Below, one piece after another: positions 46,428 to 59,100 of a DNA stretch of 64,000 nucleotides. The notes beneath the pieces are model-generated. The model worked only from the letters and a program-made list of their open reading frames with translations. It did no database searches and was not told where the DNA came from. This stretch comes from Albula goreensis (Eukaryota; Chordata; Actinopteri; Albuliformes; Albulidae): positions 33,868,052-33,932,051 of the forward strand of contig CM040747.1 in assembly GCA_022829145.1 (NCBI GenBank). The letters are read 5' to 3'. The translations under genes were made by a program, and so were the position numbers. Every line of letters begins with the position of its first letter. Position 1 is the first letter of the stretch.

Positions 46428-49400
46428 TGAATTTGAATATGAATAAAACATGAATTTGCGTATCACTTTGCCTCAGGTTTAGTCTTGTGGAAGCAAGCCA
46501 CAAAACTACCAGCCCTACCACAGATTCTGGTGTTGGCCTGGAAACAACCATGCCGTGGAAGGAGTTACCAAACTCCATAATGATACTTTGTCCAGTAATA
46601 TAATGTTGAGCAAAGCTATCAAAGAACACGATGACTTCTCAGGAAGCAATAGTCAATGTTTGAGAAATTTTAACCAAGTAAAATTTTTCTATCAAAAGAC
46701 TGAACCTTCAAATCACCTTGATTTTTGCTGCACATTTTGATAGAATGTTTAGTGCATTGTGGCTATGTCTGTCGATAACTATCCTTCTGCGATAGTTTAA
46801 TTTTATTTATTTTTACCGTTATTAGGAGGGCACTTCATGTTTTCTTGCGCATAGGGGCATCTATGAGGGCACTTTCTTGGTGTTTTTTAACCAAACGGGC
46901 ACCGGGGGAACCTCTTCTCTCTCGAGGGCGCTTATTACATTTTCTCGTTCAAAGGGCAGCTCAGTAGGGCACCTCATCAGGTTTCCTCCACTGGAAGGGC
47001 ATCCTCGAGGGCACTTCATGCTTTCTTGCACGTTTCTTAGGGCACCCAGGTGGGCACTTTTGCAGCGTCCTCCACCCGCCCTCCGAGCACACCAGCGGCA
47101 AACAATACAAATTTGTAGCAAGACGGACAGAAGGTTGTCTTGCTTCATTTCCTGTACTTCATTCAAATACCTGTGAGTTGTCAGAAATGCAGTGGAAACC
47201 AGCTACCCCTGCGAGGTTTCCGGTAAAGCTCAGCTCTGCGGTTCCACCAATGGATAGGGAATAACAGTGTTCCCTTAACCATCAATTCATGATCGCATGC
47301 TTTCACTCCGACTTTTGATAAGGAGAATTTTAAGAGATCTGGTTTGCTGTGTGGAGAAAGTGAGGTTTGTCTTTAACGGTGCTAACGGTGTTAATTTGTA
47401 ACTGACACCACCGACTCCATACCACCGTGATATCTCCAAAGACATGGTAGGACTAAAAGATGAAGCCTAGAGAAACCAGTAATTCATTTTACTGCATTAA
47501 AAAGTTATGGTCTCTTTCAATAACTATCTGGGGTTTCAAAGATAAACAAATAGCTACTAGCTTGCTAATGTAGCTAATGTGCAATAAAGCTATGGTTTGT
47601 CAGCAGTAGTGGTTTCTGTCATGGCAGAAATGTCATAGCCTCTGGAATCGTGTGAAGTGTGGCTTAAATGTTTAGACTAGACATACAGTAGCCATACCAA
47701 GGGGTGTGTTTGCGCCCTTTGAACTCCCAGTGACCCCTTTGCACTGTGTCCCTCCTATCCAGAATCGTGTCCATGCTGATTCCCGTCACCAGCAAGGCCC
47801 GGGTGCGTCGCAGTGGCATTAGCCCCATCCATCTAGCTGCCGAACGCAACAAGGATGAGGTCCTGGAGACCCTGATCGACGCAGGCTACGACGTCAACGC
47901 CACGCTATCGGAGGATCGCTCCAAGATGTACGAGGACCGCCGCAGCACCGCGCTGTACTTCGCTGTCGTCAACAACAACACCGATGCCACCGAGATGCTC
48001 CTGGATGCAGGTGCCGACCCCAACCTGGACACCTTCAGCCCACTGCTGGTGGCCCTGAGACAGGGCTGCATCCAGACGGTCACTCTCCTGGTGGAACACG
48101 GCGCCGATGTCAACGCGTTCATCTCCACCCATCCCACTTCTTTCCCTGGCACCGTTATGTTCTGCATGAAGTACCTGTCCTTGCTCAAGTACCTGATGGA
48201 CAATGGCTGTGATGCTTTGTCCTGTTTCCAGTGCCAATATGGCAGCAACCCACACCCGCCCCTAAAGATGACTCGCCATAGGGACAACACGGATGACATA
48301 GGCGAGGAGCCCCCCAAAGTTCCCGTTCAGGTAGGGATGCCAGTGCTCGGTTATGCTGGTTGCAATAGTCGCAAAGATTACTTGTTTGTTTTGTGCAGAA
48401 TTCCTCATATTTCTTTTGCATCATTCCCACCAGTTTTGTGAGATGATTTCTGCAGACATTAACTCGCGTTGGGCCGGACCCATCATCGACGTACTCCTGG
48501 ACTACGTTGGCAATGTGCAGCTATGTTCCAGACTCCTTGAACATCTGGACAGCTATGAGGACTGGGCTGTCATCAAAGAGAAATCAGGTGAACACACACA
48601 CACACACACACACACAGACTATTCCATGTGCATTTGCTATCTCATGTATTTTGATATTGAACAGTGTTGGTTCAATATCTGTAGCCCTGTCTAAAGTCAT
48701 GACCTTGTTTGAACTGATCTTTCCTCGTGTTGCCAATTCTCACTTGAAACTTATTTTCTGTGTACATGGACTTAATTATATCATCAAAGTTTAACATAGT
48801 TCTTCATGCCAAACGGAATTAAGTGTTTATTTAAAATCAATGAAGCATGCAAAGATGTTTTGGAAGACCTACCTATCCATCAGGGCATGTAGGATTTAAA
48901 TTTGACATGTAGTGCAATGAGCTGGAAGCGAACATCCCATCTCTTTTGCACCAAATGTTATTGGAGAACAGAGGGGGACAACTCCGGCTTCAGAAAGTAA
49001 AAGTCATACCACGTATTTGTTCTGCCCATTCACTAAACCAGGTGATTGTAATCAGAACAGCTCTTCAGCCAGGTAGATGAGCTAATTAGTGAACTCACCT
49101 GGTTGTAGTGAATACATGGTCGGACTTTCACTTTCTGAAGCTGGAGTTGTCCATCTCTGTTGGAGAGTGCAGACCAAAGTGAGTTTTTTGACATGTTGTT
49201 AGAGACACAGTTGACATGGCCCCTTAAACTTCAGCCTCACATAATCAAACTGCAGTTTCTGACATGGGTCTTTTTTGCTGAGGAAGGTTCCTAACTGAGT
49301 GAAATGACCGGAAGTATCAAAGCGGCAGCCATGATAAGAGCGGTTTGAATTCTCCAAATGCAAAGGAAAAGCGTTTCAGTGCTTCCTTTCCGATCTCCTT

Positions 49401-50573
49401 TAGCATAGGGTACACTGGACCATCCTTTACCAAATTCCTTGCAGCAGCAACAGATAAAGCGACACACAATTCGGTCATGTGCGAAAATAAACGATCAACA
49501 TGACCGACAAGGGACGCAGATCATAGATGCATAGGCTTATAATCATATCATAATCAGCATATTAACCATAACACAGAAGTCTGTCTTTCAAGAAAAAGAT
49601 ATGAGACGATTTTAGCGAGATGGTGTTTTTAGTTCAACATGTTTGAAACTTGATACGGAGCCCCTTAAGTCCCAAAAGGTGATATGGTTTTGATCTTGTG
49701 CGCACAAGATAAAACTTATTCCCACAAGATCATAACTTGCGCATAAAAGATAAAAAAATATCATCTTTTGGGATTTTAGGGGTTCAGAAGAATGATGATA
49801 TGTACAGTAGTAGATTTGTAGGCCTAACATATGTTATGCCTATCATGTATACATTTAACAATTATTTTCATACATTCATACTAATTGGGATTCATGTTGA
49901 TAAATATGAATGGACAGTAGGGTGAGCAACCATTCTAAATGTGACAACCATTTCGTTTCACTTTTGTGCCTGGTAGCCTATATTCCTTTTTTATGTCAAT
50001 TCCAACCTTGGTAATGAAGTAATATTTTTCACCAGGGTGTCCTTGTTTATATAACCTGAATGAAACAACACGGTAAGAACACACGGGGCTAAGTATCTAA
50101 GATGCGCTTGTAGCAGTCCATCTTCAAAGAATTGTTGTTTCACCACGGCAGACTCACGTAAATAACAACCGCAGTCGCATAATTACATAGCCTAGTGTAA
50201 GTGCAGTCGGATTCTCTTACCACCGCGGTTGACTTTTCTTAAGTCTTTATGAATTCTCCTTCACATCTTTCCTTGACCTCATGACTTTTTCCATCGAGGT
50301 CAAGGAAAAGTGGTAAGGAAAGGACATGGGACGAAATTTTTTTGACTATTTGAACGCAGCCATGTTTTTAAAAACACAGTGGACATGGCCCCTTAAATTT
50401 TAACCTCACATGACCTTTCAGAGCCCCCCCGTCCCCTGATGCAGCTGTGCCGGATGAAAATCAGTGGGCTGCTGGGTAGGAGGAGACTGAAGCACATGGG
50501 CACCTTGCCCCTTCCAGCGCGACTAATCAAGTATCTGAAACACGAGGAGCGAAACAGAGATGACGACTTTTGA
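40066..50573 (+). CDS. asb2: Ankyrin repeat and SOCS box protein 2, tandem copy 1 (one apparent frameshift)
   Basis: Nine coding exons: 40066-40352, 42234-42353, 42881-43051, 43751-43906, 44260-44505, 45345-45516, 47763-48330, 48434-48587 and 50422-50573 (TGA). Asb2 is the substrate receptor of a Cullin-5 ubiquitin ligase; its long isoform targets filamins in muscle. Exon 1 encodes YSLYSGLS and a ubiquitin-interacting motif (EEEMIELAIERSLAEA), marking the long muscle-type isoform. Exons 3-7 encode ankyrin repeats (GWTALHE, GADVNTQANDGATALYEASK). Exons 8-9 encode the SOCS box: WAGPIIDVLLDY, BC box PLMQLCRMKI and Cul5 box LPLPARLIKYL. About 674 residues would result. Exon 3 has a problem: the frame entering as EADPLFHAIWEGNVE ends at a stop (PGERTG*), while the conserved continuation VRELVKSS...GWIALHEAAYYG lies in the +1 frame. 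The exon is 171 nt against 167 in copy 2, so phase fails unless one base is lost. Exon 1 has a small RQNPV triplication. Confidence 0.9.
42369..42582. mobile_element. MITE in asb2 copy 1 intron 2
   Basis: The ends gggccgaattactcgg and gtgagtcgggccctg are inverted relatives. The middle (aatgacatgatttgtgagag, ggatgctctcttagtc) resembles 34140-34200, where a truncated relative lies before asb2. No coding potential. Confidence 0.5.
43196..43350. mobile_element. Fragment of the dispersed repeat family in asb2 copy 1 intron 3
   Basis: cattaaaggcatttagcaga followed by gggtgacctacaatgcaaag matches the opening of the 21580 element in diverged form. Its far end is uncertain. Confidence 0.45.
44800..45080 (-). 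mobile_element. SINE-tail repeat, inverted, in asb2 copy 1 intron 5
   Basis: Read on the - strand it contains gatgagacgttaaagaactg and ttaaagatcccatggaac, the same conserved core seen on the + strand at 63030-63100 in copy 2 (gacgagacactaaacag, gtcattacaagatccc). It is therefore an inverted relative of that 5S-headed SINE family; a head was not identified here. Confidence 0.6.
45578..45636. repeat. (ATTC)n microsatellite
   Basis: About fourteen units of attc in asb2 copy 1 intron 6, 60 bp past the exon 6 donor. Confidence 0.97.
46371..46425. repeat. (ATA)n microsatellite
   Basis: A pure run of about eighteen ata units in asb2 copy 1 intron 6. The poly-tyrosine/leucine frames on the - strand come from this run. 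Confidence 0.97.
46825..47110. repeat. Irregular GC-rich repeat in asb2 copy 1 intron 6
   Basis: Several diverged copies of a phrase of type gagggcacttcatgctttct (about 46827, 46865, 46923, 46968, 47008, 47043), spaced about 35-60 bp. It stands out in an AT-rich intron. Its open frames on both strands show no known domain, so it is read as a degenerate tandem or dispersed repeat. Confidence 0.55.
48593..48617. repeat. (CA)n microsatellite at the end of the conserved block
   Basis: A short CA run starting 6 bp after the exon 8 donor of asb2 copy 1. Copy 2 has cacgcacacgtaca in the same place. It marks where the two paralogues stop being alike. Confidence 0.9.
48976..49153. mobile_element. Fold-back MITE in asb2 copy 1 intron 8
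   Basis: The left arm ggacaactccggcttcagaa (to about 49016) pairs with the right arm ending ttctgaagctggagttgtcc over about 40 bp with a few mismatches. The 95-bp centre is non-coding. Weak pairing (cagag) continues outside. Confidence 0.75.
49663..49784. mobile_element. Small MITE with a perfect internal palindrome
   Basis: The ends ccccttaagtcccaaaaggt and tcttttgggattttagggg are inverted repeats of about 25 bp. Inside lies the perfect 18-bp palindrome ATCTTGTGCGCACAAGAT (49693-49710), and related 'cacaagatcataacttgcgc' follows. It lies in the last intron of asb2 copy 1. Confidence 0.7.
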
Positions 50574-53500
50574 CCTCTGACTGGTCTGTGACAGTGCCTC
50601 GGTATATATTTCTGGTTCCGCACAACAAATGTCCAGTGTTTTTAAAAAATGTATATCTTTGCTTTCCATATTTTTATAAAAACGTTTACTTTTGAGAAAA
50701 AAATGGTGGTTTACCCATACACGTGCACACACGCGACTGCACAAACTATCATTGTGCGGTACGTAAAAAGCCACCATTATCTACGAGACAGTTGTGCTTT
50801 GGTTGCAACACGTGCTACTTTTGACAGCATGCATGTAATTACCACCCTGAATCAATCTGAAGAGTAAACTGTGATACTTTACTGTAATGAAAAACATCAT
50901 AGCTCAAATCTACGAATGGTGCAGTTTCTGAATGGTGCAGTCTCCTCTGGGAACATTGCGATTTACAGTAGAATTTAGTGAATGTGTGAGGATTGTTATG
51001 AATTTATATGGCTGAAGATACTCCAAAATCTAACCTCCTCTTCAATAGAGTGAACAGATGAGATGCAGAAACATTGTACATTCTAACCACCTACAGCGTC
51101 ACTCAGGAATAATAAGAACCGTTCTCAATCAAATATCAAAAAAGTCAATTAGCGATTGCTGAAAAACCTGAAACGACAGTGACTTGCAGAAAGAGACTTG
51201 CATGCAGTGACCCGTGCAGTCTGAATCAGCATGGTGAACGCTGTAAATTTACGATTGTTGTGTAAACCTTCTAAGGATACTGTGACAATAAATGTGACTC
51301 GATTTCTTCTTGCACATCAACTCAAAAAAACAAAAACTTGAGAAGAACCCCCCCTTAACTCGTTGTGATACTTTTTAGCTGATACATCACATCCAGTAGT
51401 TTTGACAGCGGGGTTAACGTACAGATATTTAATGAAATATTTCCAAACTCTAACCAGACAAAGCCGTTGAATAAAAATTGAAACTGCTGATTGTTTCTCA
51501 GAACACAGGCCTAGCTGCATGCTAAATTATACGTAATATTAACGCTGAACATATGCTTAAAATGACTACTCTGGAACACGATTTGCCATGTAGAAAAGAG
51601 TACGTTTATTTCTGTGTAAATATTTACCACTAGTGGCTTATGGGATTGAAGCAGAAGAGGCAGAAACCTTTATTCGTCATTAGTCTCGGTCTTTTCTAAA
51701 GTTTATTCAAAATGATTTGAATTTCTGCCCCTCTGTTTCCAACCCACCACTGATATATACATATAGTTAAATGTTAATTTGTACAATTTTCTGAATGTAA
51801 TTTTTTAATAGAAAGACTGTGGATCAGAGCAGCTTGCTTTCCATATAGTAGAAGAGTACCTCATCCTGGTTGATGCTGGGAATCCAGCAGATTGGTCATT
51901 CATTTCAGTCAAAATGGAATATAAAATTAACGTTTTCCAGGGTAGTACAGATTAATTTTTTGCTGCGTTGCATGGTAGACTTCAAAAACAACCCTTCAAG
52001 TTAACCTAAAAAGTTATTGAAAAGCATATCTGTATTAATAGGTAACACGATTGCTGGAAACAAGAATCGGAATACATGTGATGGCTTATCTTCATCCTGT
52101 CTGGCTTGTTAAATAAAGTTTATGTTTTTATATAAATACATTTTCTATTGGTTGTTGTAAATGCGGTATTTATTGTGGAACTACTGGACACATAAGATGT
52201 TAATGTTACTCTTGTAACATTGATGTTACTGGAAAAACATTTTAGTATATTCCTTTTTTTAGTTTAAGGCTAATCAAACATGGTTAGAAAAGTATGTGGC
52301 CTTGTTTGTCTTTATACAGCATGTAACATAAAATAAACAAAAAATAAAAAAAAATTCTCCTGTGAATGCTTTATTTTTTGTAATTAATATACACAATATT
52401 TCAGTGCATTATTTTCAGTACAGAACAACCCAGTGAGCTGCTCTTAAGAGCTGCTATATCTTACCTAGCTCAACAATTTTATCATACATTTTGTCCACTA
52501 CTGTCACATTTGTCCACTACTGTTGTCGACGACAACACTACTATAACATCATTATCGCAGCCAGCACAATACATCCCCAGAATTTTGGGAATATTTAGGC
52601 CAGATTCAGATTGGGTTTTGACCAAATTATATCATAGTGACTGTTTCTCAGACATGATTGTAAGAATGTTACATGTTCAGACCAAGTAATTTCAAGTTCA
52701 CAGGAAAATATTCCAGGTAACACTGAAGGACATCAGGAAGCTGGACAAAATTGAAGTCCTGGAAACATTTGCTATTACAGTCAAGGGAAGTTCTAAAAGT
52801 TTTTGTGTCACTGATAACTCTCTTTCCATATGTACAGGCCAAACTTTAGCTGGATACTTTGCAAAGAAAAGCAGCCAAAAAAACGGAAGGGTAATTTCCC
52901 AGCTGAGTTTTTTCCTGTCTTGGCAAAAACCCACAGAACGTAAAAAACTTGGACAGATAGCCACATTGGTTCAGACCCTTGGACAAACCTGAGTCCTTAG
53001 TCAGGCCACAGGGGTGCGCTCACTTTTCTTTCAAATGAAGCGGATACACAATTCACTGCTGTCAGTCAAAATGTGCTACATTCTGGAACTGCGAGGTTGT
53101 CACCTTGAGTGCCCCCGGCACAACACACTGTGGCATCATAATGCATAGCAGTCAAACTGAATAAGTGTACATTGCCTTTTGTCCAACATCACAGCCCAGC
53201 TCCCCAAGGTTAAACTACATGGAAATATAATAGAGCACTCTCAACAAAGATTTGGTTCAGTATTTCCTCTTGAATACAAAGCATCCAGATTATTCAAAGT
53301 AAAAATTTTTAAATGTTCCAAAACTGGCATGTGTGTCGCGCCTTCCACCCTCTTGGCATGATAAAACATGGTCCGAGGGGTTGTGGTGAGGGAGATTTTG
53401 TGCCAGACTCAAACAGGCGCGTCACGGAAATATTTGAGAGTGTTGCTTTGGCCCCCCGCAGGCATTGGCAAAGTCACAATACTGTACCGTGTCTCGCCTG

Positions 53501-54921
53501 ACCTGATAGCTGTATTTGCCGCTATCTTGAGCCAGGCTGTTACGCCGTAGTGTTCTCAGCCTTTTGTCACAGAGTACTGTGGTCAAATGGCTCCTGAGCC
53601 GCATTAACATTTTGCTTCCACAGCAATGGAGTGAGGACCAAACCAATCCACCAATCCCCCCCAACTAACTCTGGTTTTAATGATGATGCACTAGGCCAAT
53701 GCAACTCTGCAGCCATCTATGCCAGTCATTATGAGTCATAGATTACGTAACGCCTCCGGTGAAGATGCCGAAGAGCTAAAGCAGTCAAATTTAAAGATTC
53801 AGATCTGGGCATGACGACTCACAGAGGCTGCAAACACCGTTAAGTACACAATGGCATAATAAAAACTTGAATAAGGCCCCGGGTTTTTGGTCTTTATCTT
53901 TCTATACTCTATACTTATACGTATATACTCGGATATACTATACTTCTATATTCTATACTTTCATTTTGTTTGAGTTTTTGTCATATTTTCATATCGGCCA
54001 TTCACAGAGTATATCTCTGACCAGAGCTGAAGTTAGCGTTTCCTGTCATATTGCGCATGCTGCCATTGGCAGATGATACTCCAACCCCATCTTTGAAGCG
54101 AAACCATTTGTCAAGCTATTTCTAATGTCGGAAGTAGTTAGAGTAGATTACAGTGTTCGCTTGTGGGTCAAGACTCCGGATTGAGGTGCTAATGAGTTGC
54201 CATGGATGCAAAATTTATTTTGAGCAAAAACACACATGCACAATGGAGAACCTGCAAACGGCACAGAGGAGTTTCCTGAGAATATAAAATTATTAATTAT
54301 CCTTGTTAAATTTTGATGATCCTTGTCAAAGTTCAATCACGACAATGGTCTACCCAAGGAACAAGACTTTTGCTTATTGTTAAAGAATATTGCAATTATA
54401 AGAATATTGTTACAAATATTGAAAAGAAAATAAATAAGGACCACAAACTATATAAAAACTGCATATTTGGATGATCTCTGATCAACGCCTAGTGACTAGT
54501 AATGGTCATGAGGGGTAAAGATGTACCTTTTATACTGCATCAAAGATGTTGCACTGTTTGGTAGCACTTAAAACAGCACTTGTTTTAGGCTCAGCATTGT
54601 GGGCGTTTTGCTGTTAGCCATGCTCCGTTTACTATGCTGCATATACGTGCATTCATAGCAATATGCTGTCTTCTTGATCTTGGATATTTCTTTAAAAGAC
54701 CTTTTGGATTCCTCTGTAATATTTTCAGTGGAATACTTTGGATGCACAGACAAAAAATTGGTAAAAGATTTGACCGTGACCTAGTGTTTTTTATAGTATG
54801 ACCTGCTGCTCCTGTGTTAGTATGACCTTCAATATGTCCGACCCTTTCAGTCTACACGTTGCTAAGTACACGCAGAGCATTGCCAGACAGATATCCATCA
54901 GGAAATCAACAAATGCTTCAA
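50574..54921. other. 3' UTR of asb2 copy 1 and intergenic DNA
   Basis: The region after the copy 1 stop is AT-rich and lacks recognised exons. The first AATAAA in a plausible place is at 51287-51292, and another is at about 52112. Small frames (52698-52964 on the - strand, 53179-53664) show no family. Confidence 0.5.
51287..51292 (+). promoter_or_regulatory. Candidate asb2 copy 1 poly(A) signal
   Basis: AATAAA 714 bp after the stop codon, followed by a T-rich stretch (ctcgatttcttcttgc). Confidence 0.5.
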
Positions 54922-54953
54922 CAGCTGTAAACAGTTCTTGTCCTTATAAATAG
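54922..54953 (+). promoter_or_regulatory. E-box plus MEF2/TATA cluster before asb2 copy 2
   Basis: CAGCTG (54922-54927), the E-box favoured by MyoD-type factors, lies 16 bp before TTATAAATAG (54944-54953), a full match to the MEF2 consensus that also holds a TATA box. The pair is typical of muscle promoters. It is about 1.15 kb before the ATG. A candidate first-exon donor (acacag|gtaggt) is at 55467. The identical ten-base element precedes copy 1. Confidence 0.55.
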
Positions 54954-56102
54954 AACCACCCCAGAAATACAGGCCTTGCCGATTTCCTTAACATTTAAAT
55001 ATTAATTTAAATATTTATGTTTTATTCTCACTGTTTTTTTCTTTGTACAAATTTCAGTGCATGCAGAATGAAACAAAATCTAGGAATTAGTACAAGGCAG
55101 TGCGTTCCGTTTTATGTTTTAGCTCACGGCATGGCACATGCTCGTCATCATCTGTTTCTGCTGTTTACATTAAGATTATATATCAATTTCAAGGGCCCCC
55201 GGTAATTTGTTGCCGTTGGTATCGGACTTTGAAACCGTAGCATCTGAACCTCGTAATGAGGAACTTGAGCTGAGAGAAAAGAGACAATTCAAGTTGGCTC
55301 TCGCCTCTGTGTATGTATCACATGTGAGCGGTCTTGAAATATACCACCCCTACAGAGCAAGCGTTTAGTTGAAGGAGAACAGGCAACCCTTAAGGGCAAA
55401 GGAACGCTAGCAGAGAGACATTGTTAACAGTGGACGTTGCTTTCACACCAGCGGCATATTTACACAGGTAGGTATGGGTTACTTCTTTATAACATATGAA
55501 TGTATACTGACATTAACTCATAGCGCAATAATGTGTATTATGTGATTGTATATGATTGTTTAGATTAGGAGTGGCTTTTTGAAAATATGTATTGGAGTCT
55601 GAAAAGCATTGAAAAAGTAATGAATATAGCAATCTTCATCTGCTGCAAAAAAAATTATAATAATTTTTAGAATATTATTTTTTTGGCAAAAATCATCGCT
55701 TTTACGTTTTTAAAAAAATGGAGAAAAATGTGAATGTAGATTTATGATTTACTTTCTTCCTTCAGATCAAAGTGCTATGTATGTATTTACGTTATAGATC
55801 CTTCTAAATTGTTCCTGTTTCTGGGTTACTAATGCCTGTTGTTTTCACTAGGTGTCACAGGAAAGGGTATAAAGTAACTAGAGTCAAGGTCATGATGACT
55901 CTGTGAACTTTAACAGTCAACCTGTCAATCACTGAAATAAGTGAAGGTATTGTACGCCTTATGGTTTTTTTCTGTAGGTAGAGATGAGTTGAGAAGACTG
56001 TGATAACCACAGTTTGTGAAGACTATCTTTTTTTTTTTACTGATTTAGATTAAGAAGGAAAAGGAACATCCACACTGCTTTCATCTCAACATTGGAAAGA
56101 AA

Positions 56103-59100
56103 ATGGCCACCACCAGTGTGTCCATATCTGGTTCAAGGGGTCCAACACTTGGATCTGAGGACTACAGTCTTTACAGCGGCCTGTCGGAGGATGAGTTGAT
56201 TCAGCTGGCCGTTGAGCGCAGTCTGGCCGACGCCTACTCATCAGGCTCCATCACAGCAGTTACCAAAACACCTGCAGTCCGGAATGAGTCCGCGTGGAAC
56301 CAGCCGACCAAGTCAAACCCCACCTTCACACGGCCCACAACTCATCCACCCCACAATGCCTCTGTGCCAATTAACTCACTTTCCATCCAGCAAAACCAAC
56401 CCAGGTGAGTTAAGAGTTAAGTGTGTGCCGCAAACAGACATGGGTCTACTTGAATACCCAGAATGATGTCACATTAATTTGGTGTATTTGATTTCACATT
56501 GTGCTCAAAAAGGTTCGACTCACCACCTCCAATTTCCAGAATATCACTTTTTTTTGTTATGCAGGAACAGAAGAATTTCATTGGATTTGTTTAGTTCATT
56601 CCTCCTTTCCTCTATGTCTGGAAAAATGCACAGATGTCCTTGTACTTAACTATTCTTGACACACATACGCGGTTATGCTTTCATCGTTCTGGACAGATTT
56701 GAGCATCGTTTTAAATAGATTTCTAAATATAAACATGTTCCCATGTCCTTTATGAAAGCTTCTGTCTGAGAAACCAAGAAATTTAAGTGTTATTTGTGGA
56801 CAGCGCCAAAGACTCCCATGAAACACAACCTGAGGTCAGACCAAAAGAACCAGGTCTAAACACTTTATGAGACAGCAGGGTGTCTTCTCTTCACTGTGAC
56901 ATGAAAAGAGGAAAAAAACAGGGCTTCATTTTTGTTATTTAGTTTTAATAATATTGCATATCCATAAAACAATCCACTGTATAAAACACTTCACGTTTGG
57001 TCATTCTTCTACTCTTTCATTAGAGGTTTGAATTGACTGAGTAACACCTTTCCGCTCGGTGTTTTGACAGACAAGTGTTTGCCCTACATAACTGGAGCTA
57101 TTGCAGTATCTGCACTGTCAGCTAATTGTCAGCTGATCCTTTCCTCAGTCACGGACAGCTGTACGAGATTGAACTACAATCCCATTGGACTGAAACTATG
57201 CTGTGAGGTTTGGCCGCTTTGTAATGCCCCATGACTTGATGTCAACAACAGACGAAGATGGCCTCCCGGCCAGCCATCAGAAACCACAAAAAAAGCGGAT
57301 TTTTGAGCAGTTTAGCCCGTTAACGTAGCATCCTGCATGGCTCGTCCTCCCAACCCCTGGACCGCCGAAGTGAGCTGCAGCCGGCAGCCTTGTAGAGTCG
57401 TGCATAATTGTGGATGCGATGATGTCAGTTCGCTGGACGCCATTGAGACATCTTGCACCAGTGACCCCCCCATCCCCCACCCCATGATGGGACACTCATA
57501 ATCTGTCTGGACAAGCTATACATGAGTCGTCCTCATCCAGTTCAGTTTCTGCGCAAACTTGACCCATATATTTCTGAGGGAGAGCACATTTTTGTCTGCA
57601 GTCCCCCGGACCGACTCTTCCAGCGGTGACCGTAAATACATGGCATTTGAAACTGGGATGAAATTTGGGGTGTAAATTCTGAAGGAGAAAAAATTCTGCA
57701 GAACTGACTTCCTTGCCATGAGGAACACCATGGCTGCCAGCCTACCCTTGGTGATTATGGTCCACATAATCTCCACTTGACAACGGGCAAATATCTAATA
57801 GGCACCGGCAGACAGTTCTGCAGCCTATCAGAGTGAGCCACATGCTCTGGGCAGATTTTGTTCCCAAGCTATTTGCCTGCTTTGTATGGCAGAAATTTAC
57901 TTACCTACACAGGATCAGTTTGTGCATAAAATGCACAAAGAACAGTGCAGGAGTTTGCAAGATTCTTGCCGTCAAGCTGAACTTATCACTTCCCACCAGA
58001 GAGCTAGTTTTTTACCAATTATCTTTCTGATATGTGCATGCAAACCAAAATAACTGAAGAATTTAAGGGGAAAACGCTCTTTAAAATTCATTCAGGATTA
58101 CGCTTTATATATGTTGCTAAGCAGTGTACTTCCATACTGTTTAGGGTATCCATGTGAACTACACTTACCCAACGAGAGTTGAACAGTAGTTTTATCATTT
58201 ATGCCAACTCGATGGGGCATATTACGTTGTGTGGTTTTGTTCCCACAGTGGAAGAAATGCTGAACCCCAGCACTGCACACCATCGAATGAAGCTACCAGG
58301 AGTTACTCCTTCATCTCGGACAAAGGACAGCGATGTGTGGCATGGCGGAGATATGATGGGTCGATGTATATCACTCAAGAGTCTGAAGAGTGAGCGTACT
58401 TTTTTTCTGCCAACATTTTCACTCGTCCACTGTAAAATTTGGGAACTTCACAAAGGCACAGCTACAAACAGTTCACTCCTTAAAAGTATTGCCGAAGTAT
58501 TAAAGCTTTCAAATCTGTAAGAGCTGAAACCGCCTTACATTTGTCAATTTCGTGCTTTCTCAAGTTCCCTCTACAGTGCTTCTTGTCACATGATTCATTG
58601 CCATAACTTCAAAAAAATATTTTATTCAGTAACACATTGATTTATTGAGCTGCCAAATACAAAAGTGTTCATAATATTAGTATAGAAATGGCCTGTGTTG
58701 CATATTTCTTTTTCAGGCCTTTGGACCCCATTGTTGAAGCTATTCAGAAGGGCGCGGTGGAGACTCTGATTAAAATGTTGTGGAGGGGAAAAAGCCTCGC
58801 AAATCTGAACAAGCAGGGGTGGACCCCCCTGCATGAAGCTGCTTTCTATGGTCAGGAGAAATGCCTCCAGGTCATACTGAAGGGTGAGCAAATTGACAAA
58901 CATCACACTCACTTCTCAGATATTTTGCTTTATCTGGGTAGGCTCTGAACAGGGAATTATGGGAATTGGTTCTGTGCAAAGACCATTCAGGTCTGTTTTT
59001 CCAAATGTATCAATAGTATAACTATTCTAGTACCTTTACCATCTGAGCCACGTGGTTCATTTGTTTTGTTATTTATTTACTCTTCCATTCATTAATTCTA